From Pseudomonas nitroreducens (GTDB lineage: Bacteria; Pseudomonadota; Gammaproteobacteria; Pseudomonadales; Pseudomonadaceae): a stretch of DNA of 64,000 nucleotides. Shown piece after piece: positions 18,145 through 26,488 of this stretch. The stretch spans positions 385,927-449,926 of the forward strand of contig NZ_JACHLI010000001.1 in NCBI RefSeq assembly GCF_014204515.1, given 5' to 3'. Both the position numbers and the translations under genes were made by a program. Position 1 is the stretch's first letter, and every line of letters starts with the position of its first letter. The notes beneath the pieces are model-generated. The model searched no databases, was not told the DNA's origin, and saw nothing but the letters and a program-made list of their open reading frames with translations.

Positions 18145-19740
18145 ATGCCGACCAAATCGAATCACACCCCTTCTAGCATCTCGCTCGGGGCCTTCCTCCA
18201 AACTCAAAACCTACAGGCGCCGTCTGAAGCATTGGACGCCGGGATAGCAGAGATTGCGGCCCGCACTCCTGATAGTGAGCGCCCCCTGAAGCTTTTCTTC
18301 ATCCTGGAAACCGCGCTCCACAACCTCAGCGTTCCGATGCTTCACGCATCCAAGCACTTCGGCTCCGAGGAACAGGTCGCTGAGTACCTGATGGATCAAA
18401 AGGTCTTGGCCAGAGTCGTGACCCGGATTTTCCGGGAGTTCCGTGGTATCGGGCCGGGCAAGCAGGCGCCGGAGCCGTTCCTGGAGATTGTCTGCAAGGG
18501 GGTGGAGAAGTACGGGCTCTCGCTGGAGTCTTTCTGCATCGAGCAGATGATCCACTGCATCAGCCGGCACAATGTGCTTGTCCGGAAAGACTATGCGGCC
18601 AATCTCCTGCAGTGCCTGGTGCAACTGAGCAAGGTTGTTACCCCGCTGGCGCTTAAGCGCGAGATGGTAGGGGATGCGGTCATCCTTGGGCTGCCTGCGT
18701 CGTCGAACAAAGAGAACTCCGTTCCACTGGTTGGTGTGCTGGAGTACGTTCGCGACAACCTCAAATTCGACATGCCTCGTTGTCAGGCCACGATCATCAG
18801 CATGCGGAGCAACAAATGGCTCGAGGAGGCTGCCAACGCTCTGCTTCCTGACGGAACCAACGGCTATGTCGCCCTGGTCGACAATGGCGTGATCCCTCAG
18901 GATTCCCAGACGCTGCTCGGCGCAATGAGGTTGCGGCCTGATGCGGTTCTATGGCACCTGGCGTCGAAGAAGGTCTCCGAGCTCCCCAGCGTGCTAACCG
19001 ACACCCTGCTCGAAGTGGTACTGGCAGGCGACTGGCTTGGCTACGAGGGTACTCTGGCCACCGCCTCCTACGTTGCGGCAGTGCGGAACCTGGAGAACCT
19101 CATCCGCCTGATGGCCACGGTGCCGTTCATTTCCAGCCGGCTCGAAGAGCTGAGGCTTGCCTCGGAAAACGTGGAGAACCTCCAGATAACCCCTGCGTTC
19201 CTAGTGTCGAGGTTCTTGCTGGCGGAATGCGGCATGTTGGATGACATGCCCTACATCAGCCACGACATCGAGCGCATTGAAGAAGTTGCCGCTGCGCTTG
19301 TCTTGAATGACCCCCATGGCATTCTGGACAATCAGCGCCGGAGTCTGACGGCTCGGATTGCTGAGTACCTGGAAGCGCCTGCCTTTGAGGCCTACGGCTA
19401 CCTCAAAGAGTCCTGCGGCTGGCCAGAAGTCGACAGTATCCCGAAACGCGAGGTAATCGAGCGCGTTTGTCTGCAGTTGGCCATGACCGCAGCAACGGCG
19501 CGGGAGCTGGAAAGCGAGAACAAGTACGGCGGCATGGACATTCCCATCAGCCTGCAATTTGAAGAGCCTCGTATGGCGATCTCCAAGCTTGCTGGGCACC
19601 AGTTGGTGCTGAATCTGTGCCGGGCTGACTTCGATCTGTTCGCTGGCGCTATCAAGATGGGCCTGCTGCCGGACACCTACGTCGGCGAAGCCTCGGATCG
19701 CGCGGCTACCTTCCTGATGAAGGACAACCTGGGCCTCTGA
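18145..19740 (+). CDS. Family B large paralogue B9 (unknown function)
   Basis: 531 residues, ATG start behind the candidate promoter at 18087. With B10 and B11 it forms a second subgroup. The N-terminal block is P-F-L-E-I-V-C-K-G-V-E-K-Y-G-L-S-L-E, the middle has L-T-D-T-L-L-E-V-V-L-A-G-D-W, and the late third has N-D-P-H-G-I-L-D-N followed by C-G-W-P-E-V-D-S-I. The C-terminal block E-A-S-D-R-A-A-T-F-L-M replaces the Q-T-x-L-M motif, and the tail is N-L-G-L, the only family B tail lacking an acidic residue at the penultimate position. Function unknown. Confidence 0.88.
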   Translation: MPTKSNHTPSSISLGAFLQTQNLQAPSEALDAGIAEIAARTPDSERPLKLFFILETALHNLSVPMLHASKHFGSEEQVAEYLMDQKVLARVVTRIFREFRGIGPGKQAPEPFLEIVCKGVEKYGLSLESFCIEQMIHCISRHNVLVRKDYAANLLQCLVQLSKVVTPLALKREMVGDAVILGLPASSNKENSVPLVGVLEYVRDNLKFDMPRCQATIISMRSNKWLEEAANALLPDGTNGYVALVDNGVIPQDSQTLLGAMRLRPDAVLWHLASKKVSELPSVLTDTLLEVVLAGDWLGYEGTLATASYVAAVRNLENLIRLMATVPFISSRLEELRLASENVENLQITPAFLVSRFLLAECGMLDDMPYISHDIERIEEVAAALVLNDPHGILDNQRRSLTARIAEYLEAPAFEAYGYLKESCGWPEVDSIPKREVIERVCLQLAMTAATARELESENKYGGMDIPISLQFEEPRMAISKLAGHQLVLNLCRADFDLFAGAIKMGLLPDTYVGEASDRAATFLMKDNLGL

Positions 19741-19775
19741 TCGGCGCCGGCCCAAGTTCAACCAAGGAACTACCG

Positions 19776-21404
19776 ATGACCACCTCCGCCCAGCGCGAAA
19801 CAAGCCTCGCCACCCTCGATAGCCTCCTCGCTGAGATCAAGGGCCTGCTGCCGACCGACGAGCAGCTGCTGGGGCTATACAGCTTCATGCAGGGCCTGCC
19901 GGCTGACCTCCATCGACAGGCAGCGAGGAAGGTCTTGCTAGGTGCTTGCAAGTCGTTGTGTCCCCGGCTGGCCGGGACTGCGGCTATGTTCCTAGGGGAG
20001 GGTGAATCCGAGGAGCTGATGCTGGAGCCAGAGCTACTGATCGCTATGCGCGACAGCCTGTACCTGGCTTCGGTGTCAACGGATTGCGATCCTGAGATTC
20101 AGCCCGAGTTCGTTCGCATGGTGAGACGCGGTAGCGATGTCCACGGTATGCCGTTCGAACGCGATTGCCTGGAGGCACTGCTTCGTCTGATACGTCCTGC
20201 CGCTACTGTAATCACTCCCACAGGAAGCAGTGTGGCCTGGCTGGACATGCAGGTGCGCATGCCGAATCTGTTGAACGTCTTCCGAGATACGGTATCGCGT
20301 GACCAATTTCGAGATGAGTTGGTTGGTGATGCTGTGTTGCTGCGGGTACGGCCTTCTGACCACGAAAAGATCATCGAGTGCCAGCGGACGCTTCTCCAAT
20401 ACGTAGTCGACAATCTCTATTTCAATCGGGAGCGATGCCGCGAGCACCTTCATGAACTGAGAAATAATTCAGAGCTCAGTGCCCTTGCGCGTAAGTTGCA
20501 GCCTGAGCCCGACGATAGCTACTTCACCATCCTAACGCAGGGAATGCTGCCTTGTGATGAAGATAAGTTATTGAAGTACTTGAGCGATAATCCGGTTGAG
20601 GTGCTCAGCTGCTTGCTCAGGATCGGCCAGGACGCATTCCACAAGGCCATCACTGAAAGCCTGCTCAGAGTAGTTCTGACCGGGCCCTGGATGCGCTGCA
20701 TTCATGGTATCGACGACCCAGAATATCAGCATGTGCGTTTCATGCTGGATCGCTTCTGCCAGCTCATCACCCGAGATCCCTTCATGGCCGGTCGGCTGGC
20801 CCGAATCAAGGAGTTCTCTGGTGAAAGCTTGGAGGATGACAAATTCTCGGTCAGCTTTTTGCTCTCAAACGCCTCCCTGGCAACTGCCGGTGTGATTTTC
20901 GAGCTTCCTCGACTAACCCATCCCGGTTTCCTCAGCTCTTTGGCGGATGTGCTGCTCCTGCCCGACCCCCATGGGTTGTTTGCTGACTCGCGCGCCAGTC
21001 ACATGGCGAAGTTGAAGGCCGCTATCCACGATGACTGCCTGGTGGGCTATCAGATTATGGCGCCGAAGCTCTCTTGGCCGGGGGCAGAGACCATCACTGA
21101 CCATGAAATGCGTCAGCGCGTCGTGGTCACTCGGTGGCTGCAAGTGACAGCGCACTACCAATTCGGTGTGCCTGATGACCTCGAAAAGGCCATGAATCAA
21201 CCCGGAACGCGCCTCTTGGATTACATCTCGCCTCGGGAGCTTTTGGCAAAGGAGGCGCCTGAGGAACTGATCCTTGAGATATGCCGTTTTGACAGGCGCC
21301 TTTTCGCGCCGGCTATCGACCTGAAACTGCTGCCGGAGTCCTACATCTGCGAGGCGACCGACGAAGGTGCGACACTGCTGATGAGCCAAACCCTAGAGGT
21401 TTAG
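19776..21404 (+). CDS. Family B large paralogue B10 (unknown function)
   Basis: 542 residues; the ATG follows AAGGAA 35 bases after the B9 stop. B9-B11 subgroup hallmarks are present: V-H-G-M-P-F-E-R-D-C-L-E, P-D-P-H-G-L-F-A-D, S-W-P-G-A-E-T-I, and E-A-T-D-E-G-A-T-L-L-M near the end. The central block is I-G-Q-D-A-F-H-K-A-I-T-E-S-L-L-R-V-V-L-T-G-P-W. The tail is Q-T-L-E-V. Part of the gene (about 20200-20700) is visibly lower in GC and uses more A/T-ending codons than its neighbours, suggesting a different mutational history for that segment. Function unknown. Confidence 0.88.
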   Translation: MTTSAQRETSLATLDSLLAEIKGLLPTDEQLLGLYSFMQGLPADLHRQAARKVLLGACKSLCPRLAGTAAMFLGEGESEELMLEPELLIAMRDSLYLASVSTDCDPEIQPEFVRMVRRGSDVHGMPFERDCLEALLRLIRPAATVITPTGSSVAWLDMQVRMPNLLNVFRDTVSRDQFRDELVGDAVLLRVRPSDHEKIIECQRTLLQYVVDNLYFNRERCREHLHELRNNSELSALARKLQPEPDDSYFTILTQGMLPCDEDKLLKYLSDNPVEVLSCLLRIGQDAFHKAITESLLRVVLTGPWMRCIHGIDDPEYQHVRFMLDRFCQLITRDPFMAGRLARIKEFSGESLEDDKFSVSFLLSNASLATAGVIFELPRLTHPGFLSSLADVLLLPDPHGLFADSRASHMAKLKAAIHDDCLVGYQIMAPKLSWPGAETITDHEMRQRVVVTRWLQVTAHYQFGVPDDLEKAMNQPGTRLLDYISPRELLAKEAPEELILEICRFDRRLFAPAIDLKLLPESYICEATDEGATLLMSQTLEV

Positions 21405-21414
21405 GCTCTGAAAT

Positions 21415-21427
21415 TGACAATTTGTCA
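21415..21427. promoter_or_regulatory. Palindrome before B11
   Basis: TGACAATTTGTCA is a perfect 13-bp palindrome (TGACA-ATT-TGTCA) that contains a consensus-like TTGACA at 21414-21419. It lies in the 75-base gap before B11, and no clear -10 box is seen at 17 bases. It shares the AATTTG core with the elements at 18082, 23889 and 58105, so it may be a variant of the same binding site. Confidence 0.4.
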
Positions 21428-21479
21428 CTAAAGGGGGTTGGTGGCACCATGGGAATCCTGACTATTCCGGACGTTCGTC

Positions 21480-23087
21480 ATGACCACTGATGTTGTTGCT
21501 GATCACCCGGCGATAGCTCGCCTGCAGGACTATCTCCATGAGCGCTATGGCCGGCCGCTGGATGACGCGGAGCTCGCTAAGGTGAAGGCGCTCATCGCCC
21601 AGGTGCCTGCGAAACGCAGGCCTGATCTCGCCCAGCCGATGTTCCTCTTCGTGACTCAGGCTAACTGCCCGAGGCTGTTTGATCTGTGCATGGCCATCTT
21701 CGGCATCCGCGTCTCGTCTGAGGTGTTGCTGAGGCCGGCGGTGATCGGTGCCTTCCGGGATATGGTCTTCGACAAGTACCGCACCTTCTCCGGCAGCGAC
21801 GTCACGGATGAGCGCTTCGTTTCGCTCCTACGTAGCGCTGCGCGTCACCATGGCGCCTCCTTCGAGAGCGACTGCATCTGGGCCGCGCTCAGCGTCCTCG
21901 AAGATGTACGGTGGGGTGGGGCTACACTGGAAGGCTTCCAGGCCCGACTCCTGGGGCGTCTAGCGCTACTGGAGAAAATCATCTCCGAGAAGGCCTTCAT
22001 CCTGCCGGTGATTGGTGATGCGCTGATCCTGGGCTTGCCGAAAACCTTGAAGCCAGAGCAGGCTCCTTTTGCCTGCAGACTCCTCTGGTACGTCCACGAT
22101 ACGCTCAACTTCAATGAAGAACGCTGCCGGGAAAAGCTCATGGAGCTGCGCGCGGTTGCCGGTCTGGAGGAGGTCTGCGAGCATCTGTGCCCAGGTGGCT
22201 ATGAAGACTTCACCCGGATGATCCGCAACGGCCTGCTTCCCTTTGAAGAGGAGGGATTCGAGCGGATTCTTCGCAAGCGCCCAGAAGAGGTGCTGGCCTA
22301 TCTCCTGAAGCCGGGCATCGGGGACTTACGCCAGATCATCAGTGATTCGCTCCTACGGGTGGTGTTTAGCCGAGACTGGTTGTACTTCTCACACCTGGGT
22401 AGGCCCGAGAACATGAAGGTGCCGGGGTTGCTGCAGAAGTTCTGCCTGCTTCTTGCGCAGGATCAGTTCATGAGGGATCGCCTTGGACGAATCAAGGAGA
22501 TCGGCGGTCGCAATCTCTACGATTTGAGCTTCTCGTATGCGTTTCTGCTGGGGCACCGCTACTTGTCGGAATTGGGCCTGGTCGAGCCTTTGCCGAAAGT
22601 CCTGGAGATGGGCAGTGTGGATCGCCTGGCCCAGGTCTACAGCCAGTACGACCCAACGAGGGCGCTGGATGAACAGCGGCCCCAGTACCTGGAGCTAATC
22701 CGTAGCAACCTGGTGCCGTCGTGTGGCAGGGTCTACCCCAAGCTAGCTGCCGCCTACGGCTGGCCGGAGAGGGACGCGATTGGGCTCAGTGAGATGGTGG
22801 AGCGGGTCTGCATCTACTGGTCGACCTATCGGGTATTCCATGGTGTGAACCACACCATCGGCCTAGATGACCCGCTGTTTGAGCAGATTTTCACTCCTGA
22901 CGGCGCCCCTGAAGCGGTGAAGCTAGTGCTCAGCCAGGCACCACAGGAGCTGATCCACGAAATGTGCCTCAACAACAAGGATCTCATCATCGGTGCCATC
23001 GACCTGCAGTTGCTGGGCCCTGAGTACTTGAACAACGCCAGTGATCCGGGCTGCACGGCCCTGATGATGAAAGTTCTGGAACTGTGA
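21480..23087 (+). CDS. Family B large paralogue B11 (unknown function)
   Basis: 535 residues, ATG start. It belongs with B9 and B10 (H-H-G-A-S-F-E-S-D-C-I, then Y-D-P-T-R-A-L-D-E, Y-G-W-P-E-R-D-A-I, and N-A-S-D-P-G-C-T-A-L-M near the end), with tail V-L-E-L. The central block is I-G-D-L-R-Q-I-I-S-D-S-L-L-R-V-V-F-S-R-D-W, more diverged than in B4-B7. The upstream gap holds a 13-bp palindrome. It is followed by a small zinc-ribbon gene and an opposite-strand gene before the last member, B12. Function unknown. Confidence 0.88.
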   Translation: MTTDVVADHPAIARLQDYLHERYGRPLDDAELAKVKALIAQVPAKRRPDLAQPMFLFVTQANCPRLFDLCMAIFGIRVSSEVLLRPAVIGAFRDMVFDKYRTFSGSDVTDERFVSLLRSAARHHGASFESDCIWAALSVLEDVRWGGATLEGFQARLLGRLALLEKIISEKAFILPVIGDALILGLPKTLKPEQAPFACRLLWYVHDTLNFNEERCREKLMELRAVAGLEEVCEHLCPGGYEDFTRMIRNGLLPFEEEGFERILRKRPEEVLAYLLKPGIGDLRQIISDSLLRVVFSRDWLYFSHLGRPENMKVPGLLQKFCLLLAQDQFMRDRLGRIKEIGGRNLYDLSFSYAFLLGHRYLSELGLVEPLPKVLEMGSVDRLAQVYSQYDPTRALDEQRPQYLELIRSNLVPSCGRVYPKLAAAYGWPERDAIGLSEMVERVCIYWSTYRVFHGVNHTIGLDDPLFEQIFTPDGAPEAVKLVLSQAPQELIHEMCLNNKDLIIGAIDLQLLGPEYLNNASDPGCTALMMKVLEL

Positions 23088-23113
23088 CCGGCCGCCGGCC
23101 AAAGGAGTGAACC

Positions 23114-23383
23114 ATGGCGCGAGCCAGACTGCACCTGATCTGCGGAAACTGCGGCTGTAAGGACATGTTCAGCCACGTTATCGACCCTACCGGGCACGAC
23201 ATCCGGGGCGAACTGTTCCCGGCGGTGCTCATCAGTTGCGGAAACTGCGCCACGCTCCACGACCTGAGCGACAACGCCCCCGATAGGAAGTCCCCGCTAT
23301 GGGAGGCGCCTCCGGCAGCACGGTTAAGGCGCCGGCTGAAGCTGGCGCTCATGGCTTTCTGGCGCCAGCTCTTCCAGAAGTAG
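23114..23383 (+). CDS. Small zinc-ribbon protein
   Basis: 89 residues with two knuckles, C-G-N-C-G-C (residues 10-15) and C-G-N-C (near 42-45), the spacing of a four-cysteine zinc ribbon. A very basic C-terminal helix (R-L-R-R-R-L-K and so on) may contact nucleic acid or the membrane. The ATG follows AAAGGAG. The gene is 26 bases downstream of B11 and converges, with only four bases between stops, on the gene at 23388. Ribbon proteins like this are common in phages and plasmids; the actual role is unknown. Confidence 0.75.
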   Translation: MARARLHLICGNCGCKDMFSHVIDPTGHDIRGELFPAVLISCGNCATLHDLSDNAPDRKSPLWEAPPAARLRRRLKLALMAFWRQLFQK

Positions 23384-23387
23384 CGCC

Positions 23388-23825
23388 TCAGTGCACCGAG
23401 GGGCCTTCACCGTGCCGCGCCTGGCGCGTTTTTGCGACTTCCAGGCGCAGTGCTTCCAGACCCTGCAGGTGGGCCACGGCGCGCTCAGTGGTCTCGGGTG
23501 TCAGGTAGGCGAGCATGAAGCTGTTGACCAGGCTCTTGAGCAGGCCGGCGGTGTCTTCGTCACGCACGATGGCCTGGATCGAGAACTGCTCCAAGGCCAC
23601 GGCCGGCGTGTTGATCAGGAAGTCCGGGCCCATGCGCCGGCCTATGTCGACCAGCTGCGCCTTGATGGCTTGTTCAATGTCTACGTTGCTCGTCGCGCCT
23701 AGCTCTAGTCGGCGACCAAACTGAGCACCCTTCGGGACTTCCCTGAGCTCATCGAGCTTCGCGCTGGCGATCTTCTCCAGGAGCTCAAGTTCCTTGGCTT
23801 CTTGATCCATTTCGTCTTCGTACAT
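23388..23825 (-). CDS. Unknown 145-aa acidic/helical protein
   Basis: 145 residues with an N-terminal acidic helix (E-D-E-M-D-Q-E-A-K-E-L-E-L-L-E-K) likely to form a coiled coil, then a mixed region with no recognised motif. Longer upstream in-frame sequence exists, but AAGGAG lies at correct distance from the ATG at 23825, which sets the start. It is the only minus-strand gene within the large-paralogue run. It diverges from B12 across a 120-base region containing the GCAATTTGCCGCAAAT element, so that element could serve either direction. Confidence 0.65.
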   Translation of the reverse strand: MYEDEMDQEAKELELLEKIASAKLDELREVPKGAQFGRRLELGATSNVDIEQAIKAQLVDIGRRMGPDFLINTPAVALEQFSIQAIVRDEDTAGLLKSLVNSFMLAYLTPETTERAVAHLQGLEALRLEVAKTRQARHGEGPSVH

Positions 23826-23888
23826 GCCTACTCCTTGCAGGTCTGGTGGCCAGCTGGCCGAGTGCTCTGGATTCTTGCATAGCCTCAC

Positions 23889-23904
23889 GCAATTTGCCGC
23901 AAAT
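23889..23904. promoter_or_regulatory. ATTTG-CCG-CAAAT inverted-repeat element
   Basis: GCAATTTGCCGCAAAT contains a perfect inverted repeat ATTTG/CAAAT around a CCG centre. It sits in the divergent region between the minus-strand gene at 23388 and B12. It is nearly the same as GCAATTTGCCGACAAAT at 18082-18098. It is a likely binding site or promoter component; no good -10 box at 17 bases is visible here. Confidence 0.45.
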
Positions 23905-23945
23905 AGTGCTCCTGGGCCAGGATAGGGGTATCCAGGAGAACACTG

Positions 23946-25595
23946 ATGACCGGCATTACCATTCCCGACGACGACTACGACTTCGACTACGAGATTCAGG
24001 AGCTGCTGGTCAACGTCGGCGCCTCCGATACGCTCAACGCCGAGCATCTGGAAAAGATTGAAGAGATGCGCCAGATGGCCAGGCAAAGCCAGAAGGAGCC
24101 ACTGGCGCGCGCCCTTATCAACGCTTCGGCGGAGTTCCTCAATGTCCAGCTCCTGGAAGAGGGGCTGAGCATCGTCGACAAGCAGACGGCCAAGTCGTTG
24201 CTCGTCGATCTGCGCTTCGTGACCGAAGTGCGAGACAACGTGCTGGCGCCAGCTCCGGAGACGCTGCTGATCCACCAGCACTTCATCGACATTCTCGTTC
24301 GCGCCCGCGACGTCTACGGCCTGGAGTTCGAGCTGGACTCCATCGAAGAAGCTATGCGCCCGATGGCGACCATCAGGGACACCGACCTGGCCGATGTATG
24401 GGCCGGTCTCAAGACTTCCCTGACCAACCTCAAGATGTTCCTCTCTGAGGCTGCGCTCAGGGACTTGTCCATTGGCAATAACGTGATCGGTTCGCTACCC
24501 AAGCGACCCACCCCCGGCCAATGCAATGTCATTGAGGCCATCCTGCGCTTCGTGAGCGAGAACTTCAGGTTCGATGCCGCCACTTGTGAGGGCGTCCTGT
24601 TTGCTTACAAAGATCACGAGCAGCTCAAGGGCATTGCCAACCAGCTGCTGGACGATCACCTCTTCAAAGACCCGATCCTGCGCGGCGTTACCGTGGACAA
24701 GGTCGACGCTGTCCGATCTGCGCTGCGCACTTTCCCAGAGAAGGTGCTGGAGTTCATTAACGGGCTCGACGACGAAGCGTTCATGAAGGCCCGGAATACG
24801 AGGTTGATCGAGCTGATCCTGGCCGGCGACTGGGTCAAGACCGATGAGGAGTGGGAGTGGGCCATCGAATCCACGGTCATCCCCGAACTGGACAAGTTCG
24901 TCGCCCGAATCGCCAAGTCTCCGATTGGACTGGCCAGACTCAAGAGTATCAAGAGTCTGAGCAACACCACCCTCGAGGGAAAGACCATCTCTTTCTCCTA
25001 CCTCCTGGCCCGTTGCGCCCTGCAGCGCAATGAAATCCACGCCCCGGTGCCGTCCATTGGCAATGGTTACAGCTTCAAGGATGGCCTGTCCAAACTGGTT
25101 TATGCTCTACAGGTAGGCGAGGAGACAGGAGCCTTCAGTACTGTGCAGGAGGAGAGCGAAAGGATTCTGCGCACCCATGTGCTGCGTCACGGGAAGAAGA
25201 TCCTGGCTGGTGCGCAGTCGCAGAACCTGATCAAGAATCTTCCTCCCCTGGCCAGCATGACCAAGGCTGAAATCGCTCATCGCACTGCAATTCACGTGGT
25301 TGCGGAGTCGGCAATCGTGGCGCTCCATGCGAAACCTGGTTCTGCGATGAAAGCATCGGACTGGAAGCGCGTAAAGCTGACCAATCATTTCAATACGGAG
25401 ATCGAAGAGCTGCCTCTGGCTGTTTACCAGGTGGTGGCCGCTGAGGCCCCGGCAGAGTTGGTGCAGGAAATCTGCATGGCCAACAAGGGGCTGATCGTGG
25501 GTGCCGTCGAAGCAGGACTGCTGGACAGCAGCTACATGAACCATGCCCCGGATAGAGACGCAACGCGCTTGGCGCTGACTTCCTTCGACCTCTAG
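23946..25595 (+). CDS. Family B large paralogue B12 (unknown function)
   Basis: 549 residues, the last family B gene; the ATG follows AGGAGAA. It mixes features. V-Y-G-L-E-F-E-L-D-S-I-E-E-A-M resembles B1-B7, and F-I-N-G-L-D-D-E-A-F-M-K-A-R-N-T-R-L-I-E-L-I-L-A-G-D-W keeps the central block. The end G-A-V-E-A-G-L-L-D-S-S-Y-M-N followed by D-R-D-A-T-R-L-A is closest to B9-B11. The tail is S-F-D-L. A strong terminator-like hairpin (25612-25635) follows, marking the end of the 25 kb run. Function unknown. Confidence 0.9.
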   Translation: MTGITIPDDDYDFDYEIQELLVNVGASDTLNAEHLEKIEEMRQMARQSQKEPLARALINASAEFLNVQLLEEGLSIVDKQTAKSLLVDLRFVTEVRDNVLAPAPETLLIHQHFIDILVRARDVYGLEFELDSIEEAMRPMATIRDTDLADVWAGLKTSLTNLKMFLSEAALRDLSIGNNVIGSLPKRPTPGQCNVIEAILRFVSENFRFDAATCEGVLFAYKDHEQLKGIANQLLDDHLFKDPILRGVTVDKVDAVRSALRTFPEKVLEFINGLDDEAFMKARNTRLIELILAGDWVKTDEEWEWAIESTVIPELDKFVARIAKSPIGLARLKSIKSLSNTTLEGKTISFSYLLARCALQRNEIHAPVPSIGNGYSFKDGLSKLVYALQVGEETGAFSTVQEESERILRTHVLRHGKKILAGAQSQNLIKNLPPLASMTKAEIAHRTAIHVVAESAIVALHAKPGSAMKASDWKRVKLTNHFNTEIEELPLAVYQVVAAEAPAELVQEICMANKGLIVGAVEAGLLDSSYMNHAPDRDATRLALTSFDL

Positions 25596-25611
25596 GTCGA
25601 GGCGATTGGAG

Positions 25612-25635
25612 AAGGCCGGCCTTTGGCCGGCTTTT
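25612..25635. terminator. Intrinsic terminator, bidirectional
   Basis: The arms GCCGGCC (25615-25621) and GGCCGGC (25625-25631) flank a TTT loop. They are preceded by AA and followed by TTTT, so the structure can end transcription from both B12 (plus) and the convergent zinc-finger gene (minus). Confidence 0.85.
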
Positions 25636-25642
25636 CCCATCG

Positions 25643-26020
25643 TTACCCGGCGAACTTTTCCCATTCTTTGATGGCGCGAGAGGCTTCCTTTTCGCCGACT
25701 CCTGTGACCAATGATTCGGCGAATGCCAGGTGAGACGCCATGAAGCGGTCGAAGTCTTTCTTTGGGGCACCCTGAGCGCTGGCGCGGTTCCACCAGGAGA
25801 AGGCAACGGCGAGCCTTCCGATCTCTGGGTCGAAATTGTCTTTTAGGCGTTCCAGGCCGCCGTCGTTGTGCGCTATTGCCCAGCCGAAGCTCTTCAGGAA
25901 CTCTCGGATCTTCAGGGGCAACTTACCGGCGGCAAGCTTTCGGTGCTCGGCTTTATGCAGACGGACGTCGTCAGCGACGTCCTCGGCATAGGTCATGTTG
26001 CAGATCTTGCAGGTAGCCAT
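25643..26020 (-). CDS. C2H2-type zinc-finger protein, copy 1
   Basis: 125 residues. The N-terminus C-K-I-C followed by H (near 22) and H (near 26) has the spacing of a single C2H2 finger. The rest is helical, with a conserved W-W motif (A-F-S-W-W-N-R-A) and D-x-F-x-R-F-M-A-S-H-L. It is clearly paralogous to the next gene upstream (26084-26488), which shares the finger, the A-x-x-W-W-x-x-A motif and the F-x-R-F-M-x-x-H-L helix. It is probably part of a minus-strand operon with that copy and the methyltransferase-like gene. Single bacterial C2H2 fingers can bind DNA or protein; the role here is unknown. Confidence 0.75.
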   Translation of the reverse strand: MATCKICNMTYAEDVADDVRLHKAEHRKLAAGKLPLKIREFLKSFGWAIAHNDGGLERLKDNFDPEIGRLAVAFSWWNRASAQGAPKKDFDRFMASHLAFAESLVTGVGEKEASRAIKEWEKFAG

Positions 26021-26083
26021 GCTGTTGATCTCTCTGAACAGGGAACGGCGAGCCTACACCCAGATCGAGATGGAACGACAGTC

Positions 26084-26488
26084 TCAGTGTAGAGATTTTG
26101 GGGACTCCACGGGTGGAACAAAACGCGCCCACTCCCGAACCCTGTCGCGAGCACTCTTCTCGTCGCCTTCTCCGGTCAATGCGCGCGCCAGCTCCAGGTG
26201 TGCAGTCATGAAGCGCGTGAACTCTTCCTGGTCTATGCCGGCGCTCAGGGCGATATCCCACCAGGCGTAAGCTGCCGCCAAGCGGACAATGTCCGGATTC
26301 ACTCGTTCGCGGAGCGCAAGAATCCCGGCGATACCCTTGGTTTTGAAGTCACGATATTGTGTCTGGAATTCCGCGATCTCAATAGGAACGCCACCGCAGG
26401 CCAATAGCCTATGGTACTGCCGGTGGTCGAACAGCTCAGTCGAATCCCTGTGATCGTAGTTGCGCAGGCAGATAGGGCAGGGGCTCAT
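26084..26488 (-). CDS. C2H2-type zinc-finger protein, copy 2
   Basis: 134 residues, paralogue of the 25643 gene: C-P-I-C at residues 4-7, H at about 22 and H at about 26, then A-Y-A-W-W-D-I-A and F-T-R-F-M-T-A-H-L. It has a slightly longer, proline-containing C-terminus. Its ATG overlaps the stop of the upstream methyltransferase-like gene by four bases (ATGA-type coupling), so the three genes likely form one transcript read right to left. Function unknown. Confidence 0.75.
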   Translation of the reverse strand: MSPCPICLRNYDHRDSTELFDHRQYHRLLACGGVPIEIAEFQTQYRDFKTKGIAGILALRERVNPDIVRLAAAYAWWDIALSAGIDQEEFTRFMTAHLELARALTGEGDEKSARDRVREWARFVPPVESPKSLH

